This document shows, in pieces, positions 10,436-19,373 of a stretch of DNA of 64,000 nt; within the stretch, counting starts at the first letter, position 1; each line of letters starts with the position of its first letter. The notes below the pieces were generated by a model that worked only from the letters and a program-made list of their open reading frames with translations, was not told the DNA's origin and ran no database searches. The DNA lies in NCBI RefSeq assembly GCF_902859705.1, contig NZ_CADIJO010000020.1, forward strand, positions 37,756 through 101,755, in the 5' to 3' direction. The DNA comes from Achromobacter deleyi (GTDB lineage: Bacteria; Pseudomonadota; Gammaproteobacteria; Burkholderiales; Burkholderiaceae_B). The translations under genes were made by a program, and so were the position numbers.

Positions 10436-10535
10436 GCAGCCACGAGGTGCCCCCCGATCGGGATGCCGCGGATCCGGCTCCGCCGGTCCGCCAGCATGCC
10501 CCCTGGGGGGGAAGCGCGCAGCGCTACGGGGAACC
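10436..10535. repeat. GC-rich hairpin-forming intergenic element between alaC and hom
   Basis: The gap between alaC and hom holds several self-complementary GC segments: ccgcggatccggctccgccgg, then a C-run/G-run hairpin near 10497-10510 followed by agcgcgcagcgct. This looks like the dispersed GC-palindromic repeats common in Bordetella-type intergenic regions. Only one copy is present here, so repeat status is inference. Confidence 0.4.
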
Positions 10536-11723
10536 CTACTTCAGCAAACCGTCCTTGCGGAACATATCCTTGATGCCGCGCACCGCCTGACGGGTGCGCT
10601 GCTCGTTTTCGATAAGCGCGAAGCGCACGTATTCGTCGCCATATTCGCCAAAGCCGATCCCGGGGGACACGGCCACTTTCGCATCCGACAGGACACGCTT
10701 GGCAAATTCCAAAGAGCCCATCGCCCTGTAGGGTTCGGGGATCTGCGCCCAGATGTACATGGACGCCTTGGGAATTTCCACATTCCAACCTGCTTCATGC
10801 AGACCGCGCGCGAGCACGTCGCGGCGGCTTTGGTACTGCGCCACGATTTCGTTCACGCAATCCTGCGGGCCATCCAGGGCGGCGATGGACGCCACCTGGA
10901 TCGGCGTGAACGTACCGTAGTCGTGATAGCTCTTGATGCGCGCCAGCGCGCCGACCAGCTCGCGGTTGCCGACCATGTAGCCGATGCGCCAGCCCGCCAT
11001 GTTGTAGCTCTTGCTCATGGTGAAGAACTCGACCGCGACATCGCGCGCGCCGGGCACCTGCATGATCGAGGGGGCGACGTAGCCATCGAAGGTGATGTCG
11101 GCGTAGGCCAGGTCGTGCACCACCAGGATGTCGTGTTCCTTGGCCAGCGCCACCACGCGTTCGAAGAACGACAGGTCGACGCACTGGGCCGTGGGGTTGC
11201 TGGGAAAGCCCAGCACCATCATCTTGGGCTTCGGGATCGACTCGCGCACGGCGCGTTCGAGCTCTTCGAAGAAGTCCACGCCCGGCGTCATGCGCACGGA
11301 GCGGATGTTGGCGCCGGCGATGACCGCGCCATAGATGTGGATCGGGTAGCTGGGGTTGGGCACCAGCACGGTGTCGCCGCGGTCCAGGGTGGCCAGCATC
11401 AGGTGAGCCAGGCCTTCCTTGGAGCCGATGGTGACGATGGCTTCGGAATCGGGGTCGAATTCGACGGCGTAACGGCGCTGGTACCAGTCACAGATGGCCT
11501 TGCGCAGGCGCGGGATGCCCTTGGATACCGAATAGCCGTGGGTGGTCGGGCGCATGGTGGCTTCGACCATCTTGTCCACGATGTGCTTGGGGGTGGCGCC
11601 ATCGGGATTGCCCATCGACATGTCGATGATGTCCTCGCCGCGCCTACGGGCCGCCATCTTGAGCTCGCCGGTAATGTTGAAAACGTACGGGGGCAAACGC
11701 TCAATGCGAGAGAACTTCCTCAT
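10536..11723 (-). CDS. alaC: PLP-dependent aminotransferase, AlaC type
   Basis: Class I/II aminotransferase of 395 residues. The AlaC (YfdZ) subfamily makes alanine from pyruvate with glutamate as donor, and in beta-proteobacteria it commonly sits next to hom-thrC as here. Visible landmarks: [13 protein letters not shown] at the N-terminus, substrate/PLP loop [13 protein letters not shown]-binding lysine in [13 protein letters not shown], and the C-terminal arginine in [12 protein letters not shown]. The ATG follows AAGGA on the minus strand. The GC-hairpin gap to hom may separate or attenuate the transcript. Activity on other 2-oxo acids is possible. Confidence 0.88.
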   Translation of the reverse strand: MRKFSRIERLPPYVFNITGELKMAARRRGEDIIDMSMGNPDGATPKHIVDKMVEATMRPTTHGYSVSKGIPRLRKAICDWYQRRYAVEFDPDSEAIVTIGSKEGLAHLMLATLDRGDTVLVPNPSYPIHIYGAVIAGANIRSVRMTPGVDFFEELERAVRESIPKPKMMVLGFPSNPTAQCVDLSFFERVVALAKEHDILVVHDLAYADITFDGYVAPSIMQVPGARDVAVEFFTMSKSYNMAGWRIGYMVGNRELVGALARIKSYHDYGTFTPIQVASIAALDGPQDCVNEIVAQYQSRRDVLARGLHEAGWNVEIPKASMYIWAQIPEPYRAMGSLEFAKRVLSDAKVAVSPGIGFGEYGDEYVRFALIENEQRTRQAVRGIKDMFRKDGLLK

Positions 11724-11958
11724 GATGGGAATCCTTAGGGGCGAAGGGGCAAAAAAACCAGGGCGCGAAGGCGCGAAGGGGAAAAGGGCTCAAAAGCCGC
11801 GCCAGCAAACGATTGCAGCGCAACAAAACCCTGTAATCTAGCGCAAGGACGCCTAGGCGGCAAATGGGGCTGAAAAGGCCCTATTTCCCTAGTGGACACA
11901 CTGCAACATAACGCCCGGTTCATGCGCTATTATCGGAGGCATAAAGCCGGAGTATTTA

Positions 11959-12420
11959 TTGAAGCTGCATACCGATCCTGCGACGGCCGCTCTGAACACC
12001 GTCACCGCCTATGGTGACGGCTATATCGAGGTCAACCAGGTACGTTTTTCCTCCTCGGTCGCTTTTGGCCCCGAAGGCGAAGTTACCCATTGGCCCGTAG
12101 AGTCGCCGGCCGACATCACCCCCACCCTCTTGCGTCAGGCGGCCGGATTGTCCGAGCCCGTCCGCGACCCGCTGGCTTTCCTGGACGAACCCGAAGCCAC
12201 CCCCAGCCGCCCGGCCAACGCGCCCGAAGTGCTGCTGGTGGGCACGGGCGGCCGGCAACAGTTCCTGCGTCCCGACGTGCTGCGTCCCCTGTTGGCGGCG
12301 GGCATCGGCGTGGAAATCATGGATACCCACGCCGCCTCTCGCACCTACAACATCCTGATGGCGGAGGGCCGGCGCGTCGTCGTCGCCCTCATCCCCCCCA
12401 ACGGAGATCCCCAGACATGA
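11959..12420 (+). CDS. Mth938-like domain protein
   Basis: A 153-residue protein of the Mth938/DUF498 fold, a small alpha/beta family of unknown biochemical function. The core has the family pattern VRFSSSVAFGPEG followed by EVLLVGTGGRQQFLRPDV and GIGVEIMDTHAASRTYNIL. Translation probably starts at a TTG (11959) after CCGGAG; no closer ATG keeps the N-terminus. It overlaps the next gene by four bases (ATGA), forming the head of a three-gene unit with the peroxiredoxin and PhoH. Confidence 0.8.
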   Translation: MKLHTDPATAALNTVTAYGDGYIEVNQVRFSSSVAFGPEGEVTHWPVESPADITPTLLRQAAGLSEPVRDPLAFLDEPEATPSRPANAPEVLLVGTGGRQQFLRPDVLRPLLAAGIGVEIMDTHAASRTYNILMAEGRRVVVALIPPNGDPQT

Positions 12421-12881
12421 TGCCGATCATAGGCAAACCCGCCCCGCTGTTCACCGCTGAAAGCACCATTGGCCCGATCAGCCTCGAGCAATGCCAGGGC
12501 CGCGCCGTGATTCTGTACTTCTATCCCAAGGACAACACCCCTGGCTGCACCACCGAAAGCCAGGATTTCCGCGACCTGCATGCCGACTTCCTGTCGGCCA
12601 GCGCCGTGGTGGTCGGGATCTCGCGCGATTCGCTGAAATCGCACGAGAACTTCAAGGCCAAGTACGAACTTCCTTTCCCTCTCATCTCCGACGCCGACGA
12701 AACCGTCTGTAATCTGTACGGCGTCATCAAGCAGAAGAATATGTACGGCAAGCAGGTGCGCGGCATCGAGCGCAGCACCTTTTTGATCGATGCCTATGGC
12801 GTGCTGGTGCAGGAGTGGCGCGGGGTGAAGGTCCCGAACCACGCCAAGGAAGTCCTGCAGGCCGCAAAAAGCATCGGTTAG
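12417..12881 (+). CDS. bcp: Peroxiredoxin, Bcp/PrxQ family
   Basis: Thiol peroxidase reducing H2O2 and organic hydroperoxides. It has 154 residues, the usual length. The peroxidatic site is DNTPGCTTES (PxxxTPGC). The resolving cysteine that E. coli Bcp carries five residues later is absent here (Gln in that place). The other cysteines are in LEQCQGR and ETVCNLYG, so it is either 1-Cys or uses an atypical partner. Start overlaps the upstream stop (ATGA); a second ATG follows directly, so residue 1 is uncertain by one. Confidence 0.93.
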   Translation: MMPIIGKPAPLFTAESTIGPISLEQCQGRAVILYFYPKDNTPGCTTESQDFRDLHADFLSASAVVVGISRDSLKSHENFKAKYELPFPLISDADETVCNLYGVIKQKNMYGKQVRGIERSTFLIDAYGVLVQEWRGVKVPNHAKEVLQAAKSIG

Positions 12882-12939
12882 CCGTGCACAGGAATACCCG
12901 TCAGGCGCTATAGCCGGCCCATACTGGAGAGTGACGCAT

Positions 12940-14646
12940 ATGCCGCTTCCGAAGTTGCCTACCCGCCCCGCAGCCATCCTGACCTTCCCCTCGGGCGAAA
13001 CCGCCCGGGCGCAGGCCCGCACCCCCAAGACTGCCGCTGCGCGGTCGAACACCCAGGCCGCATTGGCCGAGGACGACGAAGACGAGCTGCTGATGCAGCC
13101 CGAACTCGAAGGCATGGCCGCACCGGCCCGCAAGGCGCAGATTCCCGCGCCTGCCCGCCAGGTGCCACCGCCTGCGCCCGCCGCTCCGGCCCCCCGGGCC
13201 GAAGCCCGCCAGGCCAAGCCCGCCGCGGCCCCGGCCAAGCGCGGCAAGGCCCGTGCCCAGAACGCGCCGCGCAAGCTGTTCGTGCTGGACACCAACGTGC
13301 TGCTGCACGACCCCAGCTCGCTGTTCCGCTTCGAAGAGCACGACATCTTCCTGCCGATGATGACGCTCGAAGAGCTGGACCACCAGAAAAAGGGCATGTC
13401 GGAAGTGGCGCGCAATGCCCGCCAGGTCAGCCGGTCGCTCGACGCGCTGGTGCAGGACACGACCCAGCTGGACGATGGGCTGGAACTGGCCAAGCTGGGC
13501 AACAAGGACGCCACCGGCCGCCTGTTGTTCCAGACCACCGCCATCCACAGCACCCTGCCCTCGGACCTGCCCATGGGCAAGGCCGACAACCAGATCCTGG
13601 GCGTGGTGCGGGCCCTGCAGGAAAAATACCCCCAGCGCGAAGTCGTCCTGGTGTCGAAAGACATCAACATGCGCCTGAAGGCCCGTGCGCTGGGCATGGC
13701 CGCCGAAGACTACTTCAACGACCATGTCCTGGAAGACTCGGACCTGATGTATTCGGGCGTGATGCAGCTGCCCGAAGACTTCTGGAACAAGCACGGCAAG
13801 GACGTCGAATCCTGGCAACAGGGCGGCACCACGTTCTACCGCATCCACGGCCCGCTGTGCTCGCAGTTCGTGGTCAACCAGTTCGTCTATTTCGAAGGCC
13901 AGATGCCCCTGTATGCCCAGGTGCGCGAGGTCAGCGGCAAGATGGCGGTGCTGGCGACGCTGCGCGACTACACCCACGGCAAGAACAATGTCTGGGGCAT
14001 CACGGCGCGCAACCGCGAGCAGAACTTCGCCATGAACCTGCTGATGAACCCGGAATGCGACTTCGTGTCGCTGCTGGGCCAGGCAGGCACGGGCAAGACG
14101 CTGCTGGCGCTGGCCGCGGGCATCACGCAGGTGCTGGAAACCAAGCGCTACACCGAAATCATCATGACCCGCGTCACGGTGCCCGTCGGTGAAGACATCG
14201 GCTTCCTGCCCGGCACCGAAGAAGAGAAGATGCTTCCCTGGATGGGCGCCCTGGAAGACAACCTGGACGTCCTGAACATGGGCGAAGGCGAAGGCAACGG
14301 GGACTGGGGGCGCGCCGCCACCATGGACCTGATCCGTTCACGCATCAAGGTCAAATCCCTGAACTTCATGCGCGGCCGGACCTTCCTGAACAAGTACCTG
14401 ATCATCGACGAGGCCCAGAACCTGACGCCCAAGCAGATGAAGACGCTGGTGACCCGCGCCGGCCCCGGCACCAAGGTGATCTGCCTGGGCAACGTTGCCC
14501 AGATCGATACGCCCTACCTGACCGAAGGCAGTTCGGGCCTGACGTTCGTGGTCGACCGCTTCAAGGGCTGGCCGCATTCGGGCCACGTCACGCTGCAACG
14601 CGGCGAACGTTCCCGCCTGGCCGACTACGCGGGTGATGTGTTGTAG
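12940..14646 (+). CDS. PIN domain-PhoH ATPase fusion
   Basis: A 568-residue PhoH2/YlaK-like protein. Residues 1-105 are a low-complexity Ala/Pro-rich tail. A PIN-type RNase domain follows, with VLDTNVLLHDPSSL and the acidic EELDHQKKG. The C-terminal half is a PhoH ATPase with Walker A GQAGTGKT and Walker B LIIDEAQNLTP. PhoH2 proteins elsewhere act as RNA-unwinding ribonucleases. The ATG at 12940 is chosen over a GTG nine bases earlier because GGAGA sits at correct spacing only for the ATG. Third gene of the Mth938-bcp-PhoH unit, closed by a terminator. Confidence 0.92.
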   Translation: MPLPKLPTRPAAILTFPSGETARAQARTPKTAAARSNTQAALAEDDEDELLMQPELEGMAAPARKAQIPAPARQVPPPAPAAPAPRAEARQAKPAAAPAKRGKARAQNAPRKLFVLDTNVLLHDPSSLFRFEEHDIFLPMMTLEELDHQKKGMSEVARNARQVSRSLDALVQDTTQLDDGLELAKLGNKDATGRLLFQTTAIHSTLPSDLPMGKADNQILGVVRALQEKYPQREVVLVSKDINMRLKARALGMAAEDYFNDHVLEDSDLMYSGVMQLPEDFWNKHGKDVESWQQGGTTFYRIHGPLCSQFVVNQFVYFEGQMPLYAQVREVSGKMAVLATLRDYTHGKNNVWGITARNREQNFAMNLLMNPECDFVSLLGQAGTGKTLLALAAGITQVLETKRYTEIIMTRVTVPVGEDIGFLPGTEEEKMLPWMGALEDNLDVLNMGEGEGNGDWGRAATMDLIRSRIKVKSLNFMRGRTFLNKYLIIDEAQNLTPKQMKTLVTRAGPGTKVICLGNVAQIDTPYLTEGSSGLTFVVDRFKGWPHSGHVTLQRGERSRLADYAGDVL

Positions 14647-14670
14647 CCCCCACGCTACGCCCTCAAAAGA

Positions 14671-14700
14671 AAAAACCCCTTGAGAAATCAAGGGGTTTTT
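14671..14700. terminator. Bidirectional terminator between PhoH gene and entericidin
   Basis: Symmetric hairpin aaaaacccctt / aaggggttttt with an 8-base loop. It has T-runs in both directions and so serves both convergent genes. Confidence 0.9.
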
Positions 14701-14720
14701 CTTTTCCCGCCGCCGGACGA

Positions 14721-14852
14721 TTACTTGTCCGCGGCGTTGGTGATGGCGTTGCCGGCCCGCGACATGTCTTTGCCCATGCCCGCAACGGTATTGCAACCGG
14801 CGAGCACGAAGCCGAACACGACGAAGGCGGTCAGCACGATCTTGCTGCGCAT
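14721..14852 (-). CDS. Entericidin A/B-type small lipoprotein
   Basis: A 43-residue lipoprotein: MRSKIVLTAF signal, lipobox LAGC with Cys20, then the family core NTVAGMGKDM and AGNAITNAADK. Entericidins are tiny cell-envelope lipoproteins; in E. coli EcnA/EcnB were proposed as an antidote/toxin pair linked to stationary-phase lysis. A relative lies at 53352-53483. It is transcribed alone toward the shared terminator. Confidence 0.85.
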   Translation of the reverse strand: MRSKIVLTAFVVFGFVLAGCNTVAGMGKDMSRAGNAITNAADK

Positions 14853-14893
14853 GCTGGCGCTCCTGAAGTGAAGAAACGGATCCGGGGCGTACT

Positions 14894-15589
14894 TTAAACG
14901 ATTTGGACGCGCAGCTCGCCCAGGCCTTCCACACCGCCGGTGATGACGTCGCCCTGCACCACGGCGCCCACGCCTTCCGGGGTCCCCGTGAAGATGATGT
15001 CGCCCGGCTGCAGTTCGAACAGGGTCGACAGGTAGGCGATGCTTTCCGGCACGTTCCAGATCATCTGGGAAATATCGCTGGCCTGCTTGCGCTGGCCGTT
15101 CACGTCGAGCCAGATCGCGCCCTTGTCCAGGGTGCCGACCACGCTGCGCGGGTGGATCGGACCCAGCGGGGCCGACAGGTCGAAGGCCTTGCCCACTTCC
15201 CAGGGGCGGCCCTGCTTCTTCATCTCGCCTTGCAGGTCGCGGCGGGTCATGTCCAGGCCCAGGGCGTAGCCCCAGACGCATTCGTTGGCCTCTTCGACCG
15301 GGATGTCACGGCCGCCCTTGCCCAGCACCACGACCAGTTCCATTTCATAGTGCAGGTTGGAGGTCTTGGGCGGGTACGGCATCTTGCCGGTTTCGCCATC
15401 GGCCACGCTCAGCACGGCGTCGGCGGGCTTGCAGAAGAAGAAGGGATCTTCACGGCCGGTGAAGCCCATTTCCTTGGCGTGCTCGGCGTAGTTGCGGCCG
15501 ACGCAGTAGACGCGGCGCACGGGGAACAGCGCGGCGCTGCCGGCTACGGGAACCGCGGTTTGCGGCTGGGGAGGCAATACGTAGTCCAT
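14894..15589 (-). CDS. Fumarylacetoacetate hydrolase family protein
   Basis: Single-domain FAH-family enzyme of 231 residues, similar to fumarylpyruvate hydrolases of gentisate pathways. Visible are the N-terminal [15 protein letters not shown], the metal-ligand segments [12 protein letters not shown] and [12 protein letters not shown], and the C-terminal [15 protein letters not shown]. These enzymes cleave carbon-carbon bonds of beta-diketo acids or act as oxaloacetate/acylpyruvate hydrolases. It lies 127 bases downstream of the Dabb gene on the same strand and may be the last gene of the transporter arm. The true substrate cannot be told from sequence. Confidence 0.88.
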   Translation of the reverse strand: MDYVLPPQPQTAVPVAGSAALFPVRRVYCVGRNYAEHAKEMGFTGREDPFFFCKPADAVLSVADGETGKMPYPPKTSNLHYEMELVVVLGKGGRDIPVEEANECVWGYALGLDMTRRDLQGEMKKQGRPWEVGKAFDLSAPLGPIHPRSVVGTLDKGAIWLDVNGQRKQASDISQMIWNVPESIAYLSTLFELQPGDIIFTGTPEGVGAVVQGDVITGGVEGLGELRVQIV

Positions 15590-15656
15590 GATCGATCAAC
15601 CTATGACGAGTGAGGCAGCCCGGTGGCCAAAAATCATCCGCGAGTTTATCCCTTTC

Positions 15657-15676
15657 CGGGGGGACGGGGGTCCCCC
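15657..15676. other. GC hairpin between FAH and Dabb genes
   Basis: Inverted repeat ggggggac / gtcccccc with a 4-base loop in the 127-base gap. No T-run follows on either strand, so it is a poor terminator. It could stabilise or pause the transcript if the two genes are co-transcribed. Confidence 0.45.
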
Positions 15677-15716
15677 CCGTTCGGCAAGGCGGCGATTCGG
15701 CCTTGGGGCGCGAGTT

Positions 15717-16019
15717 TCAGGAAATTGTAGGGATTTCGCCGTCAAACACCACCAGCCGCTCGATGAATCCGGCCATATAGGCCTTCATTTCCTGGTGGGC
15801 AGGCGACACCTGGTAACGGTCGTGGGCGGCGGCATCCGTAAACGTCGCCACCACGGCGTGGGTCAGCCCGTCGGACCGGCTGGCCTGGTTGGGCCGGAAG
15901 GCGTAGCCCGCCACGCCATCGCATTCAGCCAGGATGCGGTCGCAGTAGGCCTGCACATGGGCATGAAAGCGCGCATCGGCGGCGCCGGACAATTGCAGCA
16001 TCACGATATGCAAGAACAT
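15717..16019 (-). CDS. Dabb (stress-responsive A/B barrel) family protein
   Basis: A 100-residue dimeric alpha/beta-barrel protein. It begins MFLHIVMLQLSGAADARFH and has the family's mid-segment HAVVATFTDAAAHDRYQVSPAHQEM. Dabb proteins include small enzymes and stress proteins that bind aromatic or polyketide-like ligands. Its ATG overlaps the livHM stop by one base (TGATG), so it is the next gene of the transporter operon, suggesting a role in processing the imported compound. Confidence 0.82.
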   Translation of the reverse strand: MFLHIVMLQLSGAADARFHAHVQAYCDRILAECDGVAGYAFRPNQASRSDGLTHAVVATFTDAAAHDRYQVSPAHQEMKAYMAGFIERLVVFDGEIPTIS

Positions 16020-17896
16020 CAGGATTCCTTTTTCTCACGGAAGACCGCCAGCCAGGCCCGGGACACCAGGCCCATGATGCCGTCGCGCAGCAGCAGGACG
16101 CACAGGACGAAGATTGCGCCCTGGACGATCAGCACCCAGGACCCCAGCGGCGCCAGGTAGTTCTGCAGCGACACAAAGGTGAAGGCGCCCGCCAGCGGAC
16201 CGAACACCGTGCCGATGCCGCCCAGCAGCGCCATCAGCACCACCTCGCCATTGGCGTGCCAGTGCACGTCGGTCAGCGATGCCACGCCGAACACCAGCAC
16301 CTTCAAGCCACCCGCCAGCCCCGCCACCGAGGCCGACAGCGTAAAGGCCAGCAGCTTGTAGCGCGACGTGGAATACCCCAGCGAACGGGCGCGCTGCTCG
16401 TTGTCGCGCACCGAACGGATCACCTCGCCGAAGGGGGAATTCAACACCCGCAGCACGAAGGCATAGCCCAGCGCGAACACGGCCAGCGTGAAGTAATACA
16501 TGGGCATCACGCCTTCCAGGTCGAACAGGCCGAACAGCTTGCCGCGCGGCACGCTCTGCAAGCCGTCTTCGCCCCCGGTAAAGCCCGCCTGCACCGCGAT
16601 GAAGTACACCAGTTGCGACAGCGCCAGCGTGATCATGGCGAAGTAGATGCCCTGGCGGCGGATGGCGATGGCGCCGAACGCCAGCCCCAGCAGGCCGCCG
16701 GTCAGCACCCCGGCCAGGAGACCCAGTTCGGGCGTGGCGCCCAGCAGCTTCATCACGATACCGGTGGCGTACGCCGCCGCGCCGAAGAAGGCCGCGTGGC
16801 CGAACGAGAGCAACCCGACGTAGCCCACCAGCAGGTTGAAGGCCGCCGCGAACAGCGCGAAGCACAGCACCTTCATCAGGAACGTCGGGTAGACGAACCA
16901 GGGTGCGGCCAGCGCCACCACGGCCAGCACCGCCATGCAGACGCGCATGGCGCGCCGGCTCAGTTGCACCGGCTGGCGGGTGGCTTCTGCCGCCAGCACG
17001 TTCTGCACCTGCAACGGCTTGCCGAACAGGCCCGCGGGCTTGCACAGCAGCACCAGCACCATGATGATGAAGATCGCCAGGTTGGCCGCTTCCGGGTAGA
17101 ACACCTTGGTCAGCCCTTCGATGATGCCCAGCCCGAAGCCGCTGACGATCGCCCCCATGATGGAACCCATGCCGCCGATCACCACCACCGCGAATACCAC
17201 CACCACCAGGTTCGAACCCATCATCGGGCTGACCTGGTAGATCGGCGCGGCGATCACCCCCGCCACCGACGCCAGCGCCACGCCCAATGCGTAGGTCAGC
17301 GTGATGAGCAGCGGCACATTGATGCCGAACGAGCGCACGATCGTCGGGTTCTCGGTGGCGGCGCGCAGCATGGCGCCCACCCGCGTCTTCTCGATCAGCA
17401 CCCACACGGCCAGGCACAGCACCAGCGACACCACCACCGCCCAGCCGCGATACCAGGGCAGGAACATGAAGCCCAGGTTCACGCCGCCCGACAGCGCCTT
17501 CGGTATCGTGTAGGGCAAACCCGACACGCCATAGGCCTGGCGCAGGCCGCCTTCGATCAGCAGCGCCAGGCCGAAGGTCAGCAGCAGCCCGTACAGGTGA
17601 TCCATGCGATAGGTGCGGGAAATCAGCAGGCGTTCGACCACGATGGCGAACGCCGCCATGATGAGCGGCACCAGCACCAGCGCGGCCCAGTAGTTCACGC
17701 CCAGGTAGTTCAGCAGCATCCAGGCCAGGAAAGCGCCCGCGGTGTACTGCGCGCCATGGGCGAAGTTGATGATGTTCAACAGGCCGAAAATCACCGCCAG
17801 CCCGATCGAGAGCAAGGCGTAGAACGAGCCGTTGATCAGGCCGAGCAGGAGCTGGCCGAATAGTGCCGTAGACGGCACGCCGAAAATTTCGAACAC
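16019..17896 (-). CDS. livHM: Fused LivH-LivM branched-chain-type ABC permease
   Basis: A 625-residue inner-membrane permease holding both permease halves in one chain. Residues about 1-305 are LivH-like (GLINGSFYALLSIGLAVIFG, NFAHGAQYTAGA, VVIGGMGSIMGAIVSG). Residues about 330-625 are LivM-like (FNLLVGYVGLLSFGHAAFFG, GIYFAMITLALSQLVYF, GGIGTVFGPLAGA). The start is a GTG at 17896 (encoding MFEIFGVPSTALFG) after GGGGAG; upstream codons overlap livF and do not fit. The operon order is SDR-livG-livF-livHM-Dabb. The cognate binding protein is likely 20807-22018 on the other arm. Confidence 0.93.
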   Translation of the reverse strand: MFEIFGVPSTALFGQLLLGLINGSFYALLSIGLAVIFGLLNIINFAHGAQYTAGAFLAWMLLNYLGVNYWAALVLVPLIMAAFAIVVERLLISRTYRMDHLYGLLLTFGLALLIEGGLRQAYGVSGLPYTIPKALSGGVNLGFMFLPWYRGWAVVVSLVLCLAVWVLIEKTRVGAMLRAATENPTIVRSFGINVPLLITLTYALGVALASVAGVIAAPIYQVSPMMGSNLVVVVFAVVVIGGMGSIMGAIVSGFGLGIIEGLTKVFYPEAANLAIFIIMVLVLLCKPAGLFGKPLQVQNVLAAEATRQPVQLSRRAMRVCMAVLAVVALAAPWFVYPTFLMKVLCFALFAAAFNLLVGYVGLLSFGHAAFFGAAAYATGIVMKLLGATPELGLLAGVLTGGLLGLAFGAIAIRRQGIYFAMITLALSQLVYFIAVQAGFTGGEDGLQSVPRGKLFGLFDLEGVMPMYYFTLAVFALGYAFVLRVLNSPFGEVIRSVRDNEQRARSLGYSTSRYKLLAFTLSASVAGLAGGLKVLVFGVASLTDVHWHANGEVVLMALLGGIGTVFGPLAGAFTFVSLQNYLAPLGSWVLIVQGAIFVLCVLLLRDGIMGLVSRAWLAVFREKKES

Positions 17897-17909
17897 AGGA
17901 TTCTCCCCC

Positions 17910-18602
17910 TCAGACACCCAGGCGGCGCGCGATCCGGGCAGGATCATTGCGCGCCTCTTGCGCCGACAACTGGTCGACCACGCAGCCATGCTCCATCACG
18001 TAGTGGCGATCGGCCACCTTGGTGGCGAAGCGGAAATTCTGCTCGACCAGCACGATGGTGAAGCCGCGCTCCTTGAGCGTGCGGATGGCCTGGCCGATCT
18101 GCTGCACGATCACCGGGGCCAGGCCTTCGGTGGGTTCGTCCAGGAGGATCAGCTGGGCGCCGGTGCGCAGGATGCGGGCGATGGCCAGCATCTGCTGCTC
18201 GCCGCCGGACAGGTTGCCGCCGGAACTGGCGCTGCGTTCGCGCAGGTTGGGAAACAGGGTGTAGATTTCATCGAGCGACATGCCGCCGTCGGCCAGGCGC
18301 GGTGGCAGCAACAGGTTCTCGGTGACGTTCAGGCTGCGGAACACCGCCCGTTCTTCCGGGCAATACACCACGCCCAGCCGCGGGATGCGGTGCGGCGCCA
18401 TGCCCACCGTTTCCTGGCCGTTCAGGCGGATCGAGCCGCGGCGCTTGTCCAGGATGCCCATGACGGCGCGCAGCAACGTGGTCTTGCCGGCGCCGTTGCG
18501 GCCCAGGATGGTGACCAGTTCGCCACGCTGCACCTCGATGTCCACGCCATGCAGCACGTGCGATTCGCCGTACCAGGCGTTGAGGTCTTTGATCGACAGC
18601 AT
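17910..18602 (-). CDS. livF: ABC transporter ATPase, LivF type
   Basis: A 230-residue ATPase subunit of the hydrophobic-amino-acid/amide uptake family. It has Walker A GRNGAGKTT, signature NLSGGEQQMLAIAR, Walker B LILLDEPTEGLAP and the H-loop EQNFRF region. Length and order fit LivF. Its ATG overlaps the livG stop by one base and livHM starts 13 bases after its stop, so the transporter genes are tightly coupled. Confidence 0.94.
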   Translation of the reverse strand: MLSIKDLNAWYGESHVLHGVDIEVQRGELVTILGRNGAGKTTLLRAVMGILDKRRGSIRLNGQETVGMAPHRIPRLGVVYCPEERAVFRSLNVTENLLLPPRLADGGMSLDEIYTLFPNLRERSASSGGNLSGGEQQMLAIARILRTGAQLILLDEPTEGLAPVIVQQIGQAIRTLKERGFTIVLVEQNFRFATKVADRHYVMEHGCVVDQLSAQEARNDPARIARRLGV

Positions 18603-19363
18603 CAGGCCTCTCCCTCGTCCGAGCCCATGTAGGCGGTGATGACGCGCTCATCGCGCGAGACGGCCGCATAGTCGCCTTGCGCCAGCACCGCACCGCGCGC
18701 CAGCACGGTGATGGTGTCGGACAGGTCCGCCACCACCGACAGGTTGTGTTCGACCATCAGGATGCTGCGGTTGGCCGACACGCGGCGGATCAGCGCCGCG
18801 ATGCGGGCCACGTCTTCCTGGCCCAGGCCCGCCATGGGCTCGTCCAGCAACATCACTTCAGGTTCCAGCGCCAGCGTCATGGCGATTTCCAGCGCGCGCT
18901 TGCGCCCATAGGGCAGCAGCGCGGCGGTGGTATCGGCCAGGCCGCCCAGGCCCACGGCCTCAAGCAGGGCCAGGCCCTGGTCGTTCAGGCGGTCGACGCT
19001 GCGGCGGCTGCGCCAGAAACGCAAGCCGTCGCCATGCTGGCGCATCAGCGCCACACGCATGTTCTGCAGCACCGTCAGCCCCAGGAACACGGCCGAGATC
19101 TGGAACGAGCGCACGATACCCAGGCGCGCGATCTGCTCGGGCGCCAGCGCCGTGATGTCGCGGCCGCGGTAATGGATCACGCCCTGATCCGGCGTGAGGA
19201 ACTTGGTCAGGAGGTTGAAGCAGGTGGTCTTGCCGGCGCCGTTGGGGCCGATCAATGCATGGATGGAGCCTTCGCGCAGGGCCAGGGACACGCCGTCGAC
19301 GGCATTGAAGCCGCCGAACCGCTTGACCAGCCCCTGGGCGGACAGAACCGCTTGGGTGCTCAT
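18602..19363 (-). CDS. livG: ABC transporter ATPase, LivG type
   Basis: A 253-residue ATPase partner of LivF. Start at 19363 (MSTQAVLSAQGLVKRFGGFN). Walker A is GPNGAGKTT, Walker B MLLDEPMAGLGQ, with the H-loop VEHNLSVV. The signature region is unusual: ATTAALLPYGRKRALEIA replaces the LSGGQ-type core by LPYGRKR, as is common in LivG proteins. The open frame extends upstream through the SDR gene but that part is a shadow. It lies 10 bases after the SDR stop. Confidence 0.94.
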   Translation of the reverse strand: MSTQAVLSAQGLVKRFGGFNAVDGVSLALREGSIHALIGPNGAGKTTCFNLLTKFLTPDQGVIHYRGRDITALAPEQIARLGIVRSFQISAVFLGLTVLQNMRVALMRQHGDGLRFWRSRRSVDRLNDQGLALLEAVGLGGLADTTAALLPYGRKRALEIAMTLALEPEVMLLDEPMAGLGQEDVARIAALIRRVSANRSILMVEHNLSVVADLSDTITVLARGAVLAQGDYAAVSRDERVITAYMGSDEGEA

Positions 19364-19373
19364 GGCGCGTCTC

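Noticed and set aside
16256..17863. 535-codon plus-strand frame opposite livHM
   Set aside because: His/Arg/Gln-rich shadow of a permease; no start context.
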